This document shows positions 1-11,994 of a stretch of 64,000 nt of DNA, piece by piece. Made by a program: the position numbers and the translations under genes. The notes beneath the pieces are model-generated. The model had not been told where the DNA came from. It worked only from the letters and a program-made list of their open reading frames with translations, and searched no databases. The stretch is from contig NC_133016.1 in NCBI RefSeq assembly GCF_048564905.1, positions 3,542,001 through 3,606,000 of the forward strand, given 5' to 3'. Each line of letters opens with the position of its first letter. Positions within the stretch are counted from its first letter, which is position 1. This stretch comes from Vicugna pacos (taxonomy: Eukaryota; Chordata; Mammalia; Artiodactyla; Camelidae).

Positions 1-144
1 AATTTAACACCTCCTGACATTCAGCAAGTCATGGGAGTACTGCCCCTGTGTGAGGGCGAGATTCGAGGCCGAGCAACCGAGAAAAAAATATATTCTTTTC
101 TTTTTGATCACTGAGTGGTATGCCAGAGTGAGAAAATACAATTT

Positions 145-860
145 GTTTATCTGTTGACATGTTGATGGACATTTGGATTATCAATTTGGGCTATGATGAA
201 TAAAACTGTGAATATTCACATACAAGTCCTTTGAGAACATGTTTTCCTTTCTTTTGAGTCATTGCCAAGAAATAGAACTGTTGGGACTATCTTGGTAGAT
301 GTTTGTTTAACTTTATAAGAAACTGCCAAATAGTTTTCCAAAGAGCTTGTACCACTGTCCGCTCCCACCAGCAGTGGGCGCTAGCGGGAGTGCTTCACAT
401 CCTCGCCAGCACTAGGTGATGTCTGTCTTACATTCCTGTTCCTGTAGTGTGTGGCAGTGGTATCTCACTGTGCTTTTAATTTGCATTTCCTTGATGATCA
501 GTGAGCATCTATTCCTATATTAGCCTATTAGCCACCTTGTATCTTTAACCTTGGTAAGATGTCTGTTTAAGTCTTTGGCCATTTTGAAAAATTAGGATCT
601 TCTCTTTTTAAGATGGAGTTTTCTGTATATTCTAGATGCTAGTCTTTTACCAGAATATTTCCTCCATTCTGAATCTTGTCTGTTTATTTTCTTAAGAAGG
701 AGTGGTGTCTTTTGAAGAGCAGGATTGTAAGATTTTAATTACGTCACTTAATTATTATTTTTTTTCTTTCATGGTGCTTTTTTGTGTCCTGAGAAATTTT
801 TGCCTACCCCAAGGTTATAAAGCTTTTCTCCTCTGTTTTAAAGGCTTTACATTCTGGGAT
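145..860 (-). mobile_element. Old L1 LINE fragment (minus strand)
   Basis: The plus strand reads as the reverse complement of the 3' part of an old mammalian L1. Recognisable blocks in order are the 'gttgatggacatttgg' block, the 'ccaccagcag' block, 'ggcagtggtatctcactgtg', 'tttgcatttccttgatgatc' and the 'gtcctttgaag'-like block near the right end. It is diverged and truncated at both ends. The open frame at 702-890 lies mostly inside it and is not a gene. Confidence 0.85.
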
Positions 861-1950
861 TTTATACTGAGTACAGCATTAAAAAAATAAATCTGAGTGT
901 CACTAGCTGAGAAATCTCAGGAAAGTACGTCCATAAGTACTAACACAGAAGTGCCGCCCGTATTACGGACGGAGTAGATCTGCAGGGGGAATAACACTGC
1001 CTCGCTTCTCAGCCTCTGTTCCCAGCGCTGGAGCTCCCAGGGGACATGGACAAAAGAAACCTTCTGCTGAAAGTTTTTGAGCACTATGAATTCTCTCTGT
1101 ATATCTTAGGGTGTCTTTGACAAGCCTCTTAAGCACCTGGGGCGCAAACAGCCTTCTCGTTACATGCTTGGGGGATGGCTGTTCTCTGGAGGAATCTGAC
1201 TTGAACTGTGAGCTGCGTTACGAAGCGGGAAATATTTTGTGTTTTGTTAGAAGCAGCCTGTGAAATACTAAGGTTTTCGGTTAGTGATTTCCTTCTATTG
1301 TAATTTTAAACGATTATGATTCAACTTTATCCATTTAACAAATTTGAATATAAATAAGTATAAAAATAGATACAAATTCTCGTCCAATTGTAAATATAGC
1401 TTTTTGTTCAGGAAACAGAGTCACCATTAATATATGACATATAAATAGTAGAACTTTTAACTTTTACAGTGAGAATCATTCTTTAGAAAAGTAGCAAAGA
1501 AAGCAGTGGATACAAAGGCTGCGTTTTAGTAAGTTGCTTGCTCAGGTAAACATATTCTGACTGAAGGTGAATCTTAGAAGACCCCCTGATTTGCCAGGAA
1601 TTTTCGGTTTGGACCCTATAAGTGAAAAGCTACAAAGAGCTGAATTTCTCTTTGGTGGGAGAGGCTGAATAGGGATAAAAGTTTCAGCAAAAACTGAACG
1701 GAAGGAACTCGTTGGCCAGTAGGACAGGTGTAGTTAAAGTGTCTGGGGAATGCATCTGGAAGGCTTGCATGTTGAGTTTTAAGTATCTTTTCGGAGTGCT
1801 CTGGGCATGCTCATTCTTGGAGGTCACAGAGTTATCCCCGATGATGCAGAAAGAACTAGTTAGAAATTAAGAGAAGGGAGGCACTTTTTCAGAAACACAG
1901 GTGGGCGAGCACAGGTGAGCGCAGACACACGCAGTGTCAGCGATGCCTTA
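861..1950. other. Unique sequence, no gene seen
   Basis: Mixed-composition sequence with an AT-rich middle (about 1260-1500). I see no recognisable repeat, splice-bounded exon or RNA gene in it. Confidence 0.5.
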
Positions 1951-1954
1951 CGGG

Positions 1955-2110
1955 CACTTCCTCTGTCACTACACACTGAGCTAAGGGAGTCGAGTATCTT
2001 TTATCCTCATGGACAACTCTGAAAGACTTGTGCCATTTTCCCAGCTTACGGACAGAGTGGCTGAACCCAGGTCCCTCCCAGATGCTCACAGGTGACGCAG
2101 AGCTGCGCTT
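1955..2110 (-). repeat. MIR SINE fossil (minus strand)
   Basis: Diverged match to MIR in reverse orientation: a 'cactgagctaaggg'-like part, then a 'ttatcctcatggacaactct' part and a 'ccattttcccagctta' part followed by a 'gctgaacccaggtc' block. The order fits one minus-strand MIR. It underlies several short overlapping open frames on both strands that are not genes. Confidence 0.55.
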
Positions 2111-4080
2111 TGAATCTGCGTCTTCCCCACCAAGGTGGGGTGTGATGTGTCCCCGTGGCCGGGACCCTCCCAGGCGCTCCAGTGTGTTTCCAACGAGTGT
2201 GGGCTGTGAGGGAGGGCAGCTGTTTTGCAGAAAACACACCCCTTCTTCCAGTTACTCAACCAAACACTATTCGGTGCTGCTGGGAAGGGAGTTTGCAGAT
2301 GTCGTTCTCTCATCAGGTAGCTCTGAGTTAATCAAAAGGGAGATTCCCCGTAGAGGGCAGCCTCATCAGATGGAGGCCCTTTGGAAGAGGGGCTCGGTTC
2401 TCCCCAGAGTCAGGGTTTCCAGGCTCAGCTGTGCTTGTGGGGTTCCGGCTGCTCGGATGTTTCCTGCATCGCGTGCTCCTGGGAGCGGTCGTCCCCACCG
2501 TCTGTCCTGCGGCTTCCGGCTCCTCAGCCAGCGCCCAGTTCTTTGTTCTGTGTGTCCTAGTGATCCCGCTCCTCTGAACTCTGACTCAGCCACCCACTAC
2601 TCTATTTCCATGATGGCATTTCTTTAAATCTTGCTCCAAATGCTTTAATTTTTTTTATATGTCACCATACATTTTGTACATATTTACATATGCTGGTCAT
2701 TAATAAGATAACTTGTTTTTCATGTGCAAAGTTATGTCCAAGAATGGAAGACAGTGCTTTATCCCAGCTCATTTATCCCTGCTTCTGGGAACTGTTCAGC
2801 CTTTTCCATAGAGGTTAGGAAATATTTCTTGAAATGACTGTGTGTTTTAATGGGGCCAAATATTAGAATAATATCATAGGATTTATCTTACGGTTCAGCA
2901 CTGTGAACTCTACTGAGCTTGTCTCTAAATTTGCAAGCTGACACTGTGTTTTATTTCTAAGCCTCACTGGCATTTTATGCTGGCTGTAATAGCGTTTTAG
3001 CACCATGTCCTTTTCTCAGAAATCTTAATAAACAACCAGGAGCAATTCGTACCTCATGAGCATTTAGCATGTCCTGACTCAGCAAAAGTGCCTCAGCCTC
3101 TTCTGAAAGGCAAGCATTTGGCCGTAACGCAAGGCAGTGAATGGTACAGATGATTCAAAATCAGGAGTCGACCTGGGTCCTGGGCGTCAGTGAGCACCCA
3201 GATAATTGGTGATGACTCTGACAGCCTTTCGAAGGAGTGTAAATCTTTTGCCAATATCTTAGCATTTCCAAGCTTAGTTCCATAAACAAATCCCACGATT
3301 GCAGCTTGGCTGGAAATACCTCAGGATCTAGCAATTTCTAGAATATCTATTGTGAGGATATTAAAATAATTTACATTTGACAGAGAGCTGGTGGGGGGCA
3401 GTTGTCCAGGAATCCTGAGTGTCCCTGCACATCCTGCCGCGTGTGCCAAGCGACAGGGCTTGCCCGTCTCTCTCCCCGGAGATGGTCACCCAGGAGGTGA
3501 CGGTGACCACAGTGTCACTCCCATGCCATCGCTGGCTCCCCGGGAGGGGGGGACGGGTTTGTTTGCCGCTCGTTGCAGTGTTTACTGTTTGTTCAGAAAG
3601 TACTGGGCCTTGGGCTTCTTTCCTGCAGTGCAGCCGCTCCACGTGCAGGCATTTATCTGGGAGCCGCTGTGTCGCCCACGTGAGACCTGGGGACCAGGGG
3701 GACGGCTGTTGCCTCACGTGAGCCGTGACATCCTTTGTCTCTGACCCAGGAGTCTTGTGTCTTCTGCCAGCCTCTGTGAGATAGTGACAGTTTAGCTTAC
3801 TGCGTCTAAGGGGGGTAACATCTCACACCCTTCACCTTTTTACCAAGTGATTGTCCTTTGTTTGGACCCACGATAATGCTGCTTTTCCGGAGTGTCAGTG
3901 CTAGCAGAATTAAAGCTCACCACAGCCAGATGCTTAGTAAGCACCTGCTTTCAGGTGTGGCCGTACAGGCAGGCGCCGTGCGCTGTCCGGAGACTTTCGT
4001 GGTAGTCGAGGTTAGGGGTTTCACTGGGCTGCGTGCCACGGAAAGGTAAGTGGACTAACCCAGTGAGAGTTCGCCTCTCG
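2111..4080. other. Unique sequence, GC-rich around 3.4-3.7 kb
   Basis: No repeat or gene recognised. Overlapping open frames of 100-199 codons occur on both strands at 2028-2627 and 3361-3744. Several frames being open at once in a GC-rich segment is the chance pattern, and none shows a domain, signal peptide or splice-site context. AT-rich unique sequence lies at 2620-3060. Confidence 0.5.
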
Positions 4081-4084
4081 GTGA

Positions 4085-4315
4085 GGTCCACTCTGATCCC
4101 ACTGTTGATAATTGCTGCCTCCCTCCCCCACTTCCAGGCCTTCCTTGTCCTCCTCCCCACGACATTTATCTTGATCTGACTTACTGTCTGACTTCCTTAT
4201 CATGCTTGTTAATTGCTGCCTCCCCCTCTAGAACATAAGCCTTGTGTTCGACTCTTGTCTTCCCCGAGGCCCTGAGAACCAGGCTCTCAGTAACGCTTGC
4301 TGAATTAATGCTAAC
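4085..4315 (+). repeat. L2 LINE 3' end fossil
   Basis: The 3' part resembles the L2 tail: 'tctagaacataagccttgtg', then 'ccccgaggccctgagaacc' and 'ctcagtaacgcttgctgaat', matching the L2 order of 'actgtaagctccttgagg', 'cagtgcctgg' and 'ctcaataaatgtttgttgaa'. The 5' boundary is uncertain. Confidence 0.6.
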
Positions 4316-4912
4316 TTTCCTCTGTTGGTGAGAAAAACAGTTTTTTCTACCCTCCTGAGTTCTTCTGGCTGGTCTAAGAATTCAGTGGACATGATGCAGA
4401 TGAACAGGAGAAAAGCCGATTGAATTTGGTACCCACGGGAGGTCATGAGCAAGATGCTCAGACAGCGCCCAACAGCAGGCAGCTTTTATATCTTTTCACA
4501 TAAAGAAATAATACATTTGTGAGGCGCTGACAGAACAAAGAAGCTTAGTTTTGAATGTGTAATTAGTAAGGAATTCAAGCAAAGTTTGGGCTTGGGTGGT
4601 AATTAGTAAAGAGTAACAAGGTTTGTTTACACAGGCTTCTGAGCCCAGAATTCTGTCCGGTGACAGGAGTGCCCCTTCTCAGCCTCCTGGGTGCAGGGAG
4701 GGCACCTCCACATGGGAGATTTATTTCCTGGTCTCAAGGGGCAAGGAAAGCTCAAAGTGATCCTCTTTTACCAACTGCTTTTAAGTAACTTTAATCTGAA
4801 ATAATCATTACGCCATTGAGGCACGTTTCGGGGGGCAGCCTGCCCTGGGACCCCACACCTCATGGTTACAAAATAGCTGCACTTTCTCCAATCTCACAGC
4901 CACATTCCAGGC
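4316..4912. other. Unique sequence, no gene seen
   Basis: AT-rich in the middle (4480-4640). No repeat or exon recognised. The minus-strand open frame at 4808-5041 looks signal-peptide-like only because it reads the complement of the neighbouring GA-rich tract as Leu/Ser/Phe. Confidence 0.45.
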
Positions 4913-4913
4913 A

Positions 4914-5005
4914 GGAAAAGAAGATGACAAAGACAAAGAGCAGGAGGAAGGGAAAAGGAGGGTGACCAGGAGGAGAGGGAAGAGGAGGAGGAGGAAGAAA
5001 TGAGA
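4914..5005. repeat. GA-rich purine tract
   Basis: About 90 bases of almost pure purine on the plus strand, ending in repeated gag/gga units before 'agaaatgaga'. Long purine-pyrimidine tracts of this kind are known to be able to form triplex DNA. No transcript is implied. Confidence 0.85.
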
Positions 5006-5403
5006 CATGTCTATTTCAGGAAAACCATCAAAAGCACCCAACTGACCTCCACCTGTGTCTCACAGGCTAGAACTGATTCTGTGAGGTATTCTGAGTGTCT
5101 TGTTACACTGAACAAAATTGGGATTTTGCCAGGAAGAAAGGAGAGAGTAAATCTTGAGCAGGTAACTGTTAACATCTTCAAAAATGTTAGTGTCTGTGCA
5201 ACCTTGAAAACTGTCCTACACACGGACATTACTGTTTCCTTTCGGTGGATATGGAATAAGGGGGTAAGTCGCCCAGTCGCGCTGCTGTCATTCATTGTGG
5301 AGCCGCGGCCCGCCCGCTCCTCACTAGCGCTGCTGAACAAGCTCGCCGGCCCTGGGTCCTCCCCATCGATCTCATGAACTGACACCTCTTCTCTGAGCGC
5401 TGC

Positions 5404-5765
5404 TGTCCGGTCTGCGCGGGCCGCCGTCACAGAATTCTGCAGGCTGTGTGGTTAAGCAGCAGGGATCCGCTTCTCCCTGTTGAGAGGCTGGGCTCGGTCA
5501 GAGCGCCTGCACGGCTGAGCCGCGGCACCCACACCAGACCCGCCTCCACCTGGCTCGGAGATGGCGCCCTTCTCGCCGAGGCCTCAGCTGGCGCTGCGGT
5601 GGGGTGGGCTGTGGCGGGCGGGTGGTGCAGAGGGGACTAATCCACCACGGGGACTCTACCCTCAGGGCCTCATCTAAACCTAACTCTCTCTCCTAATAGC
5701 ATCACAGTAGGGGTTCAGACTTCAATATGTGGCTTTTGGGGGGACACAAATATTCAGCCCATAAA
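5404..5765 (-). mobile_element. MLT1-type LTR (ERVL-MaLR), solo, minus strand
   Basis: Read on the minus strand it begins with a 'gggctgaatatttgtgtccc' block, continues through 'ctgtgatgctattaggag' and a 'gatgaggccctgagggtag' block, and ends with a 'gtgacggcggcccg'-like block. That is the order of a near full-length MLT1A-class LTR. No internal proviral sequence adjoins it. It is an old broken fossil, predating the placental radiation by family age. The GC-rich open frame at 5446-5640 lies inside it. Confidence 0.8.
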
Positions 5766-7629
5766 AACCACCCTTGATAAGGTATTATACTCGGTACCAC
5801 GGGTGGATATACTTAATGCTTTCTGACATTAAGAATTTGGTACTCCAACAGCCATGGTAAGGTAAGTCATATGGAAAGATGGCTGGGAAATTACCCAAGA
5901 AGTACATGCTATGAGAGATCAGAGAAAAGGCCATCTGGGCTGGTCTGAGGAGGCTTCAGAAGAGGTGGGGTTTGATCTGGACCTCGGTCTAGATCAAGTC
6001 TACATAGAAGGCCAGGGAGGGGTGTTTAGGGAGCAAGAAGTTGTCTGGGTCCCAGGAGAGATGATGTGCCCTTTCTTGGGACAAATTCTGAGAAATAATA
6101 CTGAGAGATTAATTGTACTTTTAATGCATCCGGACACAAATGGAGACAGATGATTTTAATAAGCAAGCTGCTGGTGCATTTACCAGTTAGGAATGTGGAG
6201 GAATGTGAATTCATAACCGTCCCAACTCATTAATAAATAGAAAGTTATTCGGTTGGTGAAATCAGGGGCACGGAAGCCCCCTGAGGGCAGGGACCACGCT
6301 CGCTCTGGCAGTGAATCCCCTTCCTGGCCACCTGGTACATTGCATTCTGGGACCTCAGTCTGCTGGGGGACCAAGGTTGAGAGCGTCCAGCTTTAGAACC
6401 TGCCACACACACAGTGCCTTTTTGTAGTGGCCGATTTCTTAACTTTTTTTCTTGCTATTTTTGCAATTATTGCTTTGTTGGATGGGCAAATCCACGGCTC
6501 CTGTGGCCGTGGTTGATTGGCTCGGGATGGTTGCATGGGCCAGAAGGAGCCGTCCAGGGGCTGGTCTGACGGTGTCCGGCGACCTTTTGGTGGTTCCTGA
6601 AACTCTCCCTAGAGGTCTTGCCTTGTGCCAAGAAGCAAGAGTTCTTGAGGCTGATGGGGAAATTCCTCCACTACTGCACACATGAGGGCAGGTGGAGGGC
6701 GTCTAGCTTTTGACATACTTGGTGCTGATGCATCTGAAGGAGGACCATGTGGTGTGTTCACCGGGATGTCCTCCCTGACTGCCTCATCCTGTTCCTTGGT
6801 GAACTGGAGGTGGTCCTGAGAACCTCCTGGTTATCCTTTCACCAGATCCTCTTGCAGCAGAGCGTGCAGGAGAACAGAGGTGTGCTCTGCACAAGGGGCA
6901 CAGTGAGCTGGGGGGTCATATCCGCTGCCTGCTTCTGCGAGCGCGGGGAGGTGCAGTCCCCCACCCCCTGCTGTAGTTCTCAGCTGAGTCCAGGTCTGAT
7001 CCTGCCCTGGGCTGTTGTCTAGGTGAGACCCCTACCTTCCCATCCCCTGAGACTCTGTCCTTCCCCCCCTAGAGTGGCTTCCTGTACCTCCCTCCCTGTC
7101 AACAGGTCCTGCTGCAGCAAGTGTAGCTCCACACGTCACTCCTCACACAGCTCAGGGTTTGCAAACATCTCTCCCTACACGGCTTGGGGTTTGCAGTATT
7201 ATTTATAAGCTCTAGTGGCCGTATTTTCTCAGCCAAAATTTGGGACGCGTGGCCCAGCCGGGATGACTATACATATGGGAACACAGGACATAATATTTCT
7301 TTCCCGGAAAACCTGAGGCATATGGTCCCCATATGCATGCAGTCTATGGCCTCTCACATGTCTGTTTGCTGATGCATTTCTAGGCACATGAATATGTAAC
7401 AATGGTGATGTAATTTTTATAGCCTTGCTGTCTGGGCCCTTCCATTTGGGAAAGATATTCATCATTTCTGTTTATGGCCAAATTACTTCTCAATTTTGTG
7501 ACCAGCCTCACATTATAAGCTATGTATCTTGTTTTTGATGTTCTTGAGTGAGTATATTTTCTTACTTCTGTTTAGGGATCTGTGCTCTGTCTAGTGTGTG
7601 TATTCATTTGTTCTGAAAATGTCTGTGGA

Positions 7630-7690
7630 GGGGGCGGCTTGATGGGGCGTCGGTGGGGGGGATGGTTTCAGGGCAGGCGTGTGGGGAGGG
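7630..7690 (+). other. G-run cluster (possible G-quadruplex)
   Basis: Runs of three or more G lie at 7630-7634, 7644-7647, 7655-7661, 7671-7673, 7683-7686 and 7688-7690, with loops mostly of 7-9 bases. Quadruplex formation is possible, but the long loops make it only moderately likely. Confidence 0.35.
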
Positions 7691-8944
7691 AGCCTTAGAA
7701 AATAGGAGTAAAGTTTTTGAAGTTGTTTTTCAGCTGGGGTCAGCGAACACGGGTGTTTTGAAAGGCAGAGTAAGTGACGAATGAGGGGAGGACCGGAAAA
7801 TGGCAGAAAAATGGAAACCATCATGGTGCGGGAGGCATTCTTTTTCTTCCAGACATCCACCCTTCGGCCTGCTCCCCGTCGGCTAATGGAGAAAACAAAT
7901 AAATAGATGACTTTCACCCACAGGAGAGCAAGCAGCAGTGATAGGAGGTGGAGCAAACCTGGATGATACCTGGGGGTGTTAATTAAACGCGTCTGAGCAA
8001 AGAACTAGCGAGCACCGCGAGCCTTTATTAGTAGAAATCCTGGGAGCAGCAACGAGTGACACCCCAGGAGGCACGGGCGCCTCCAGAGGAAGCAGGAGCG
8101 ATGTACTTGGTTGGAATAATGGAAACAAGAAGCTCCTTACAGAAAAAGGGTCCCTTCATAGCAGTTAAACTAAACTGGGCCCAACTGGACCCGATGCAGC
8201 TCGGGGAGCTGGGGAGTGGGGCCGCTGCGACTGGCAGGGTTCTGCATCATGTTGACCTTCAGACCAGCGTCAAATCCAGGTGTGAAGCACTGGAGAGAGT
8301 GACGAATGGGGCAGAGAACCCCTTATTCTTCTTCTCTTCATTAGGTACTTTGTTTTACTTTATTTTATTTTTACTATTTATTTATTGATTGCATTAGGTA
8401 GCTTTAAACTAAATATAAACTCCACTCAGAATCCTTTGGCATGGGAGGGCCCTGAGCTCGCTCCCCCAGGACATCTGGTCAACCAGCTGTGTCCTCTCAG
8501 CCTCCCCAGACTCCTCATGGGCTGTTTCTAACCCACACGACACAGAAGTAGACCCCAGAGCCTTCCACAGCCCCCTACCCCCCAAGTAGCCCACATAGAG
8601 CATCCTGGCGTGAAATGGGGTTGACTTAGAATTTAGGACCTCAGCAGGAGAGGTCACATTGCACATTACTCAGCCCTCCATCTCCTTGACCCTTCTCTCT
8701 CCCTTGGTCTTCTCATGAATTCCAACCTTTATCCTTCTCTTATGCAGAAAAAAATCAGCTCTCTTCAGCTCCAGTTCCCAAATCCAAATGACAAAGTCAT
8801 CCTGGGGTTTAGCCAAAGAAAAGTCATTTCTTTCTAGTGGAACCCACCCCCCTCAGCAGGCAGCCATGATTCTAAAGACCAACTCTTATTTTCTGTGTTT
8901 ATGAAAGAGAAGTAACATTTCTAAAGTGGGCAAATGAACAGACT

Positions 8945-9035
8945 GTGCGACTTGCGTGTGTACATGCATTTGGGTACGTGCTCACACGCGTGCCTGTGTG
9001 CACATGCAGGTAGAACACGTGTACCACACATCTGC
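8945..9035. repeat. Alternating purine-pyrimidine (TG/CA/CG) segment
   Basis: Interrupted gtgt, cacac and acgcg units dominate this stretch, for example 'ctcacacgcgtgcctgtgtg'. It is a degenerate CA/TG microsatellite with possible Z-DNA character. It contains part of overlapping open frames that are not genes. Confidence 0.5.
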
Positions 9036-9319
9036 ATATACGACTGATGCCCCGAGGGCCGTGTAAATAGGCCGGGTTTCGAAGCAGACATGGGTGTTTG
9101 GATTTCTGAGGAAGCTGCCAAGGGGCAGCAGCCTGTACTGGGGGACCGCTGCCGAGTCAAGGGCTGGAGGAAGCCCCCCGACCACTCACGTGGTGCAGAG
9201 GCAGCCGCCTCAGGTGCACGCAGGGAGGTGTGTGAGCCCCCACAAAGCTCTTTCACAGCAGGTGGCTCACCTCGGTGCCCTGCCCTCCCCGGTCACAGCT
9301 GTGGCCAAAGGCCTGGGTC

Positions 9320-9440
9320 AAGTTGGAGTCAGTATTACCCTAACTCCAATGACCCTCATTTTCCTTGTCTGTAAATTGGGGTCTGTAAATACCCACCTTT
9401 GAGGTTTGTAGGGAAATGTCTAGTACGGTTTCTGGCTCAG
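9320..9440 (+). repeat. MIR SINE fossil, 3' half
   Basis: The block 'cattttccttgtctgtaaat' followed by 'tggggtctgtaaatacccac' and 'ggtttgtagggaaatgtc' matches the MIR core order (CTCATCTGTAAAATGGGG, then TACCTACC and the gggttgt block). Confidence 0.65.
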
Positions 9441-9469
9441 GAGGGTTTAAAATATGCCAACACAGAGCA

Positions 9470-9640
9470 GAAGACAAACGTGTGGCCTCTGCCCCCAGGC
9501 TACCTGGCTTACTAGCTGTGTGAGCCTGCCTGAAGTGAGTAACCTCTCTGTGCCTCAGCTCCTTCCCGCCAAGGACAGCTCAGAAGAGTCCCCTTCCCTT
9601 GGTGGCGCTGTGAGACCTGAGGGGGTCAGGCAGCGGTGGA
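9470..9640 (+). repeat. MIR SINE fossil
   Basis: The order 'gcttactagctgtgtgagcc', 'aacctctctgtgcctcagct' and a gap-rich 3' half matches a MIR on the plus strand. It closely follows another plus-strand MIR piece at 9320-9440, so the two could be separate insertions or a local duplication. Confidence 0.65.
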
Positions 9641-10404
9641 GCAAGCCGAGGGGATTGTCACTGCCTTGGAGCTGACCCTGGGAGCCAAGTTCGGCTTCAC
9701 AGAAAACTGACCCGTAGACTAGCGGCCAGATCTAGAAACCCTTATCCTGTGATTGTCTTACTTTCGGTATGATAATTTTTGAGGCTTTTTTTTCTGGCCA
9801 CAAATAATTTCTGTGTATTTTATTTACATGATATCTGTCAGTCGGTTCCCGGGGGTCCTGAGTCAAGTGAGTTATTTTAGTTCTAAGCAGTATTTTTGTT
9901 CTAAGCAGTCGAGGAGGGGCAGAGAGGTCTACTTCGACGGGACCCCTCACTAGTCCAACCCTCGATGCATTTCAAGTTCAAACCCACCTCCTTTCTCATT
10001 AATCTTATGGGCAGCTCTTGACAGTCTCCCAGCAAAGGAGGCAGTTCCGAGTCACTGTGTCCCCCGTGGTTGTGCCGTTTCCACACGAGGCAGGATGCTG
10101 GGGGCCCTGCTCCTGGGACAGGTGAGCTTCCCCGGCACGGACACATGGGTTTCTTCCTCCAGGGATGAACAACCAAAACGGCGCAGCGTCTCACTACACG
10201 AGGACCAGTTTCAGGGAAGGCCACTCGTTATTTTTGCTTTCGATTAAAGAATAGATCTTTTGAATCTGACCTCTGATGCAGCATTATTTCAGGACTTAAG
10301 AACCAAATCTGGGTGCAGACCACACAACCTGGAGCCAGTTTAAATGGAATCTGACAGACAGAGTGGAATTAAATGGCTTTGCTAAGGCTTTAAAGTAAAG
10401 AAAG
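9641..10404. other. Unique sequence, no gene seen
   Basis: No repeat or exon recognised. A short direct repeat of 'ttctaagcagt' occurs near 9880-9910. Confidence 0.45.
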
Positions 10405-10720
10405 GTTTTCCTTTGATTCTATAATTGTTTATCTGCTGCATCCGGCGTAAATATGAGTTGTTCTTCTATGACTTGGGGAGAGAAATCCAATTTGAGCTCT
10501 TTTTATGCAGCATGTTCATTTTCGCAGAAAGATTCAATTATTTCCTCACTTACAAGGCTATAAATGAGTTTGCTGGGCCGGTGCCTGACACAGTCGCCCT
10601 CATCATTATTCAGATTGCTTTTCACTTTTCTAAACCGGTCTTCTGCCTACTGCTCTTGGAGCCCAGCCAGCGTGTTGGAAGAGGATTAAATAATCCTTCT
10701 CTCACAACTTCCTACATGTT
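10405..10720. other. Repeat-free block, possible conserved noncoding element
   Basis: Balanced-composition sequence with no repeat signature, rich in short AT-rich words such as 'ataattgtttatctgctgca'. A plus-strand open frame from 10425 runs through it (184 codons, hydrophobic N-terminal half), but no splice signals, domain or homologue is recognised. The look is that of a vertebrate conserved noncoding element, which is an impression that only alignment can test. Confidence 0.3.
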
Positions 10721-11994
10721 GTGCTATTTTGTTCTCTCCCAAATGTCATCCTCTCCTCACACGCACGTTTCCCCGGGCAAGGATTTCAGATGTCTCCGTG
10801 GCCGGTTTCCCTGTGGCCGGTGGGGCGCGGGGGGGCAGCCCCTGCTGACGGAGCCGGGAGCTGTTTCCATCACAGGGAGGCAGACACCGCTGTTTCCCCG
10901 CAGGGATCCACTGGCTTTGTCTGAAGCAGAGCCAGAGAGAATCAGGGGAATAAACTGGCAGGACAGGAAGGCAAAATGAGGACCCTGGGCCCGTCCAGCC
11001 AGCTGAAGGGGGTGGCTATGCGGGCTGACGCCTCCCTTCACTCTGTTGGTAACAGACTTGCCCTAAGTACTTAAAGGTGCCCCCAAAGCGCCTTGAAGAT
11101 TCGGGACGGAAGCGTTGCCTGTTGTGTTCTAGGCGTGGAGCACGCTTAACACCAACTCTACCTTCTGGCGTGTAGATCCTGGGAGGAGGGTTGAGTGTAA
11201 GGAGAATTAAGGTCACCTTTCACACTCCCCTCCTTCCCCACGACGGCAAATCTTCTCCCCTCCAGTTTATCCATCTGGTTTGGGCACATCCCGGCAAATT
11301 CCAGCCCCTCAGGCACGTAACAGGCTCTCCAGCTGGCTGGCCTCCGGCTCGCTGCCCTCCGTCCGGTGTGTGAGGGCGCCGTCTCCCCGCTGCTGCCCCG
11401 CACTCCTGTTCTCTGAGTTCTTGGGGAAGAGCTCTGCCCTCCCTGCTGCTCACCCTGGTCCGCGGCTTGAGAACCTCAGCCCTGGGGGAGCCTCGGGGCC
11501 TCTCACAGTCCGGTCTGCTTCCACCAGCTGAACCAGAATCTCTGCGGCTGAGGCCGGGCTGGGGTGAGTTCAAGGCGTGTCCCAGGTGGCTGACCCCTCG
11601 GCTTCTCTCGTCCTAAGGATTCAAAGGGGGCACTGGGGACGTCTGTAAATACGAGAAGTTGCAAAACACCATGCAAATGTGAGGACACGTTTGTGCGTGT
11701 TGCCTGCGGGAGCCCCGAGGAGGGAGCTCCCAGCTCACCTGGAAAGGCAGGGGAGCCCCAGGGGATAGGCCTTTGAGGAGGCCAGGGCTTCGGGAGGGTA
11801 GGAGAGGCGTATGGGGGAGGGAGCCGCAGGTGTCAGGAGACGCATAAGGACTGCGGGAGACGGGGCGGGGCGAATCCTTGGTGAGAAGGAAGGCCCTGGG
11901 CCAGGTGGGCCAGGCGGGCTCCCACTGCCAAGCTCCGGCCTGTGTCCTCAGGTCCAGGCGGCCGAGACTCTACAGCTGGTGGAAGCTATCAGTG
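10721..11994. other. Unique, GC-rich sequence, no gene seen
   Basis: GC-rich with moderate CpG between about 11330 and 11550. Several overlapping open frames on both strands (60-117 codons) are explained by composition. No repeat was recognised with confidence. Confidence 0.45.

Larger units (their letters stand above)
5766..9315. other. Unique sequence with minor fossils, no gene seen
   Basis: About 3.5 kb without a supported gene. A weak L2-like stretch lies near 6250-6365 ('ccctgagggcagggaccacg'). A G-run-rich segment lies at 7630-7690 and an alternating purine-pyrimidine segment at 8945-9035. The open frames here (up to about 120 codons, for example 7591-7956 minus and 8056-8388 plus) have low-complexity ends and no domain. 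Confidence 0.5.

Noticed and set aside
4808-5041. Small secreted or membrane protein on the minus strand
   Set aside because: The Leu/Phe/Ser-rich N-terminus comes from the complement of the GA-rich tract, which mimics a signal peptide.
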